From: Streptomyces sp. R33
Lineage (GTDB): Bacteria > Actinomycetota > Actinomycetes > Streptomycetales > Streptomycetaceae
DNA: 64,000 nt
Direction of reading: 5' to 3'
Assembly: GCF_041200175.1 (NCBI RefSeq)
Contig: NZ_CP165727.1
Span: 4,352,501 to 4,416,500, forward strand
Below, in pieces: positions 62,970 through 64,000 of the stretch. The translations under genes were made by a program, and so were the position numbers. The notes under the pieces were generated by a model. It was not told where the DNA came from. It saw nothing but the letters and a program-made list of their open reading frames with translations, and searched no databases. The first letter of the stretch is position 1; every line of letters begins with the position of its first letter.

Positions 62970-63057
62970 GCAGTGCCCGGGCGTTGGGCCGGGGCCGGCG
63001 TCGAACCCTTTAAGGTCCGCACACGTGAGAGGACACGGGACCTTGAAGGTCCGGTAC

Positions 63058-63086
63058 TTGACACACCATCAACGGTTCAGTTCATA
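63058..63086 (+). promoter_or_regulatory. Candidate promoter of the transaldolase-like gene
   Basis: TTGACA (63058-63063) is separated by 17 bp from TTCATA (63081-63086), about 30 bp before the start codon. The spacer contains GGTTCAGTTCA, which loosely recalls half of the TetR-type operator further left. Confidence 0.5.
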
Positions 63087-63116
63087 CAGATGTCATGACG
63101 TTCTAAGGTCGTGTTC

Positions 63117-64000
63117 GTGGTTAGTCAAGGAGCTGGAGCGCTGCTGAAGCAACTGGTGTCCGAGGGGGTTTCGCCGTGGCTGAGCACGCAGGACCCCGGG
63201 GAATTCGACGCCGGAGCCCGGTACCCGACCCTGGGCGCCCACTTCCACAACGCCCTCGCGCCCGCGGGCAGCAGCCTGGCCCAGCTCCGCCGCGCCTGCG
63301 ATCTCCTGCTGCCCTTGTACGAGCTGAGCAAGGGCGCGGTGGGCCACGTCTCCGTGCCCGTCCCCCCGCACCGCGCCCATGACGCGAAGGCCATGGGAGA
63401 GGCGGCCCGCGCGGTGCACCGGGCGGTGGACCGCCCCAACGCACTCGTCCGCGTCCCCATGACCCCGGCGGGTCCCCGGGTGCTGTCCGGCTGCCTCGCC
63501 GAGGGGATCGGGGTGCACGCCTCGATGGTCTTCTCGGCCGAGCGGTACGCCGAGGTGCTCGACGGCTACCTCGACGGGCTGGAGCGGTCCCTGTCCTGCG
63601 GCCGGCCGCTGGGCGCCGCCCCGATGGTGGCCTCCTTCCCGGTCGGCCCGTTCGACGCGGCGGTCGATGCCCGGCTGGACGAGCTCCGCGTCGGCGCCCG
63701 GCACGAGGTGCGCGGGGCCGCCGGGCTGGCCGTGGCCCGCACGATGTACCGGCTGCGCGAGGAACGGCTGTCCGGGGACTGGTGGCGGGTGCTCCGGGCC
63801 AACGGCGCTCCGCAACCGCGGCTGCTGTGGGGTACCGGCGCCGACGGCGGCGTGGGCGCCCTGGTGGGCTGGAACACCGCGCTCGCCCTGTCCGTGGCCA
63901 CCCTCGAGGCCGCCGCCCGGAAGCCGGAGCTGACCGGTGACACCCTGCTCAACGCCGACGGCGAGGCCGCGTGCGCCCTCCAGTCCCTGGAGCGGCTCGG
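63117..64000 (+). CDS. Transaldolase-like protein lacking catalytic residues (3' end outside window)
   Basis: At least 294 residues are visible from GTG 63117 (or GTG 63111). Similarity to actinobacterial transaldolase is clear: LLKQLVSEGVSPWL, VDRPNALVRVPMTPAG, LAEGIGVHASMVFSAERYAEV and AAVDARLDELR. But the segment holding the TTNP motif is missing, the early catalytic Asp (normally WLDDLSR) is lost, and the Schiff-base Lys (normally IKIPAT) is Arg112. It should not catalyse the normal dihydroxyacetone transfer. Its position divergent from DAHP synthase suggests a role linked to erythrose-4-phosphate supply or an unrelated new function (inference). It runs off the window. Confidence 0.83.
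   Translation, partial: MVSQGAGALLKQLVSEGVSPWLSTQDPGEFDAGARYPTLGAHFHNALAPAGSSLAQLRRACDLLLPLYELSKGAVGHVSVPVPPHRAHDAKAMGEAARAVHRAVDRPNALVRVPMTPAGPRVLSGCLAEGIGVHASMVFSAERYAEVLDGYLDGLERSLSCGRPLGAAPMVASFPVGPFDAAVDARLDELRVGARHEVRGAAGLAVARTMYRLREERLSGDWWRVLRANGAPQPRLLWGTGADGGVGALVGWNTALALSVATLEAAARKPELTGDTLLNADGEAACALQSLERL

Noticed and set aside
63074..63090. Fourth copy of the TetR operator before the transaldolase-like gene
   Set aside because: Only one half (GGTTCAGTTCA) resembles the site and the palindrome is not kept, so it was not counted as an operator.

Overview
The window is high-GC actinomycete DNA, almost certainly Streptomyces. It has strong third-position GC bias with long antisense shadow ORFs, GTG/TTG starts, ATGA/GTGA gene overlaps, a mycothiol-type enzyme, a bldA-type TTA codon and a familiar Streptomyces dispersed intergenic repeat. 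No RNA genes, CRISPR arrays or insertion sequences were seen. Both ends are cut: an acyl-CoA dehydrogenase runs in from the left and a transaldolase-like gene runs out on the right. All functional calls rest on reading motifs by eye, not on database searches.

1-20 kb is ordinary chromosomal or light accessory DNA. It holds the acyl-CoA dehydrogenase, an M18 aminopeptidase, a thioredoxin/NHL protein, DUF4240, ATP-grasp and nitrilase-family proteins, a maleylpyruvate-isomerase-like enzyme, an AraC regulator, a GntR-MFS pair, a DUF418 membrane protein, a papain-like peptidase next to a chagasin-like inhibitor, a secreted Pro/Ala/Lys repeat protein, an EmrB-type exporter and a quinone reductase.

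20-36.6 kb looks like one regulon. A TetR regulator (22603-23265) sits among copies of a near-palindromic 16-bp site (TGAACTGTAYNGTTCA). The copies lie in front of (i) the divergent FMN reductase/pirin pair, (ii) the divergent TetR gene and a five-gene operon, and (iii) a nitrate transporter/nitrate reductase operon. The five-gene operon encodes an SRPBCC protein, an adenylating ligase, a flavin hydroxylase, a CreE/HpyO-type aspartate N-oxygenase and a CreD-type nitrosuccinate lyase. This is the gene logic of the aspartate-nitrosuccinate nitrous-acid pathway with a CreM-like diazotase (cremeomycin type). The adjoining NarK-NasA-flavoprotein operon could be a second source of nitrite, from nitrate.

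36.7-64 kb is a second biosynthetic block. An operon for class II DAHP synthase, an EntA-like dehydrogenase, PhzD-like isochorismatase, PhzE-like ADIC synthase and an ABM-like protein should make 3-hydroxyanthranilate, an ortho-aminophenol. Around it lie an EPSP synthase, a lone transketolase C-terminal domain, an SDR that has lost its catalytic Lys, a transaldolase-like protein that has lost its catalytic residues, a LuxE/LuxC-type carboxylic acid reductase pair, three arylamine N-acetyltransferases, a BBE-type flavoenzyme, a carboxylesterase, an exporter, an aldo-keto reductase, a quinone reductase and a second flavin hydroxylase clearly paralogous to the one in the nitrous-acid operon. The heptamer GTCAGGT/ACCTGAC recurs in several intergenic regions of this block and may be a cluster-specific operator.

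Working hypothesis (inference): the two blocks cooperate. Chorismate-derived 3-hydroxyanthranilate-type aminophenols are hydroxylated, reduced and acetylated, and one is diazotised with enzymatically made nitrous acid, giving an ortho-quinone diazide or a product made through one. Phenoxazinone-type products are the main alternative for the aminophenol half.
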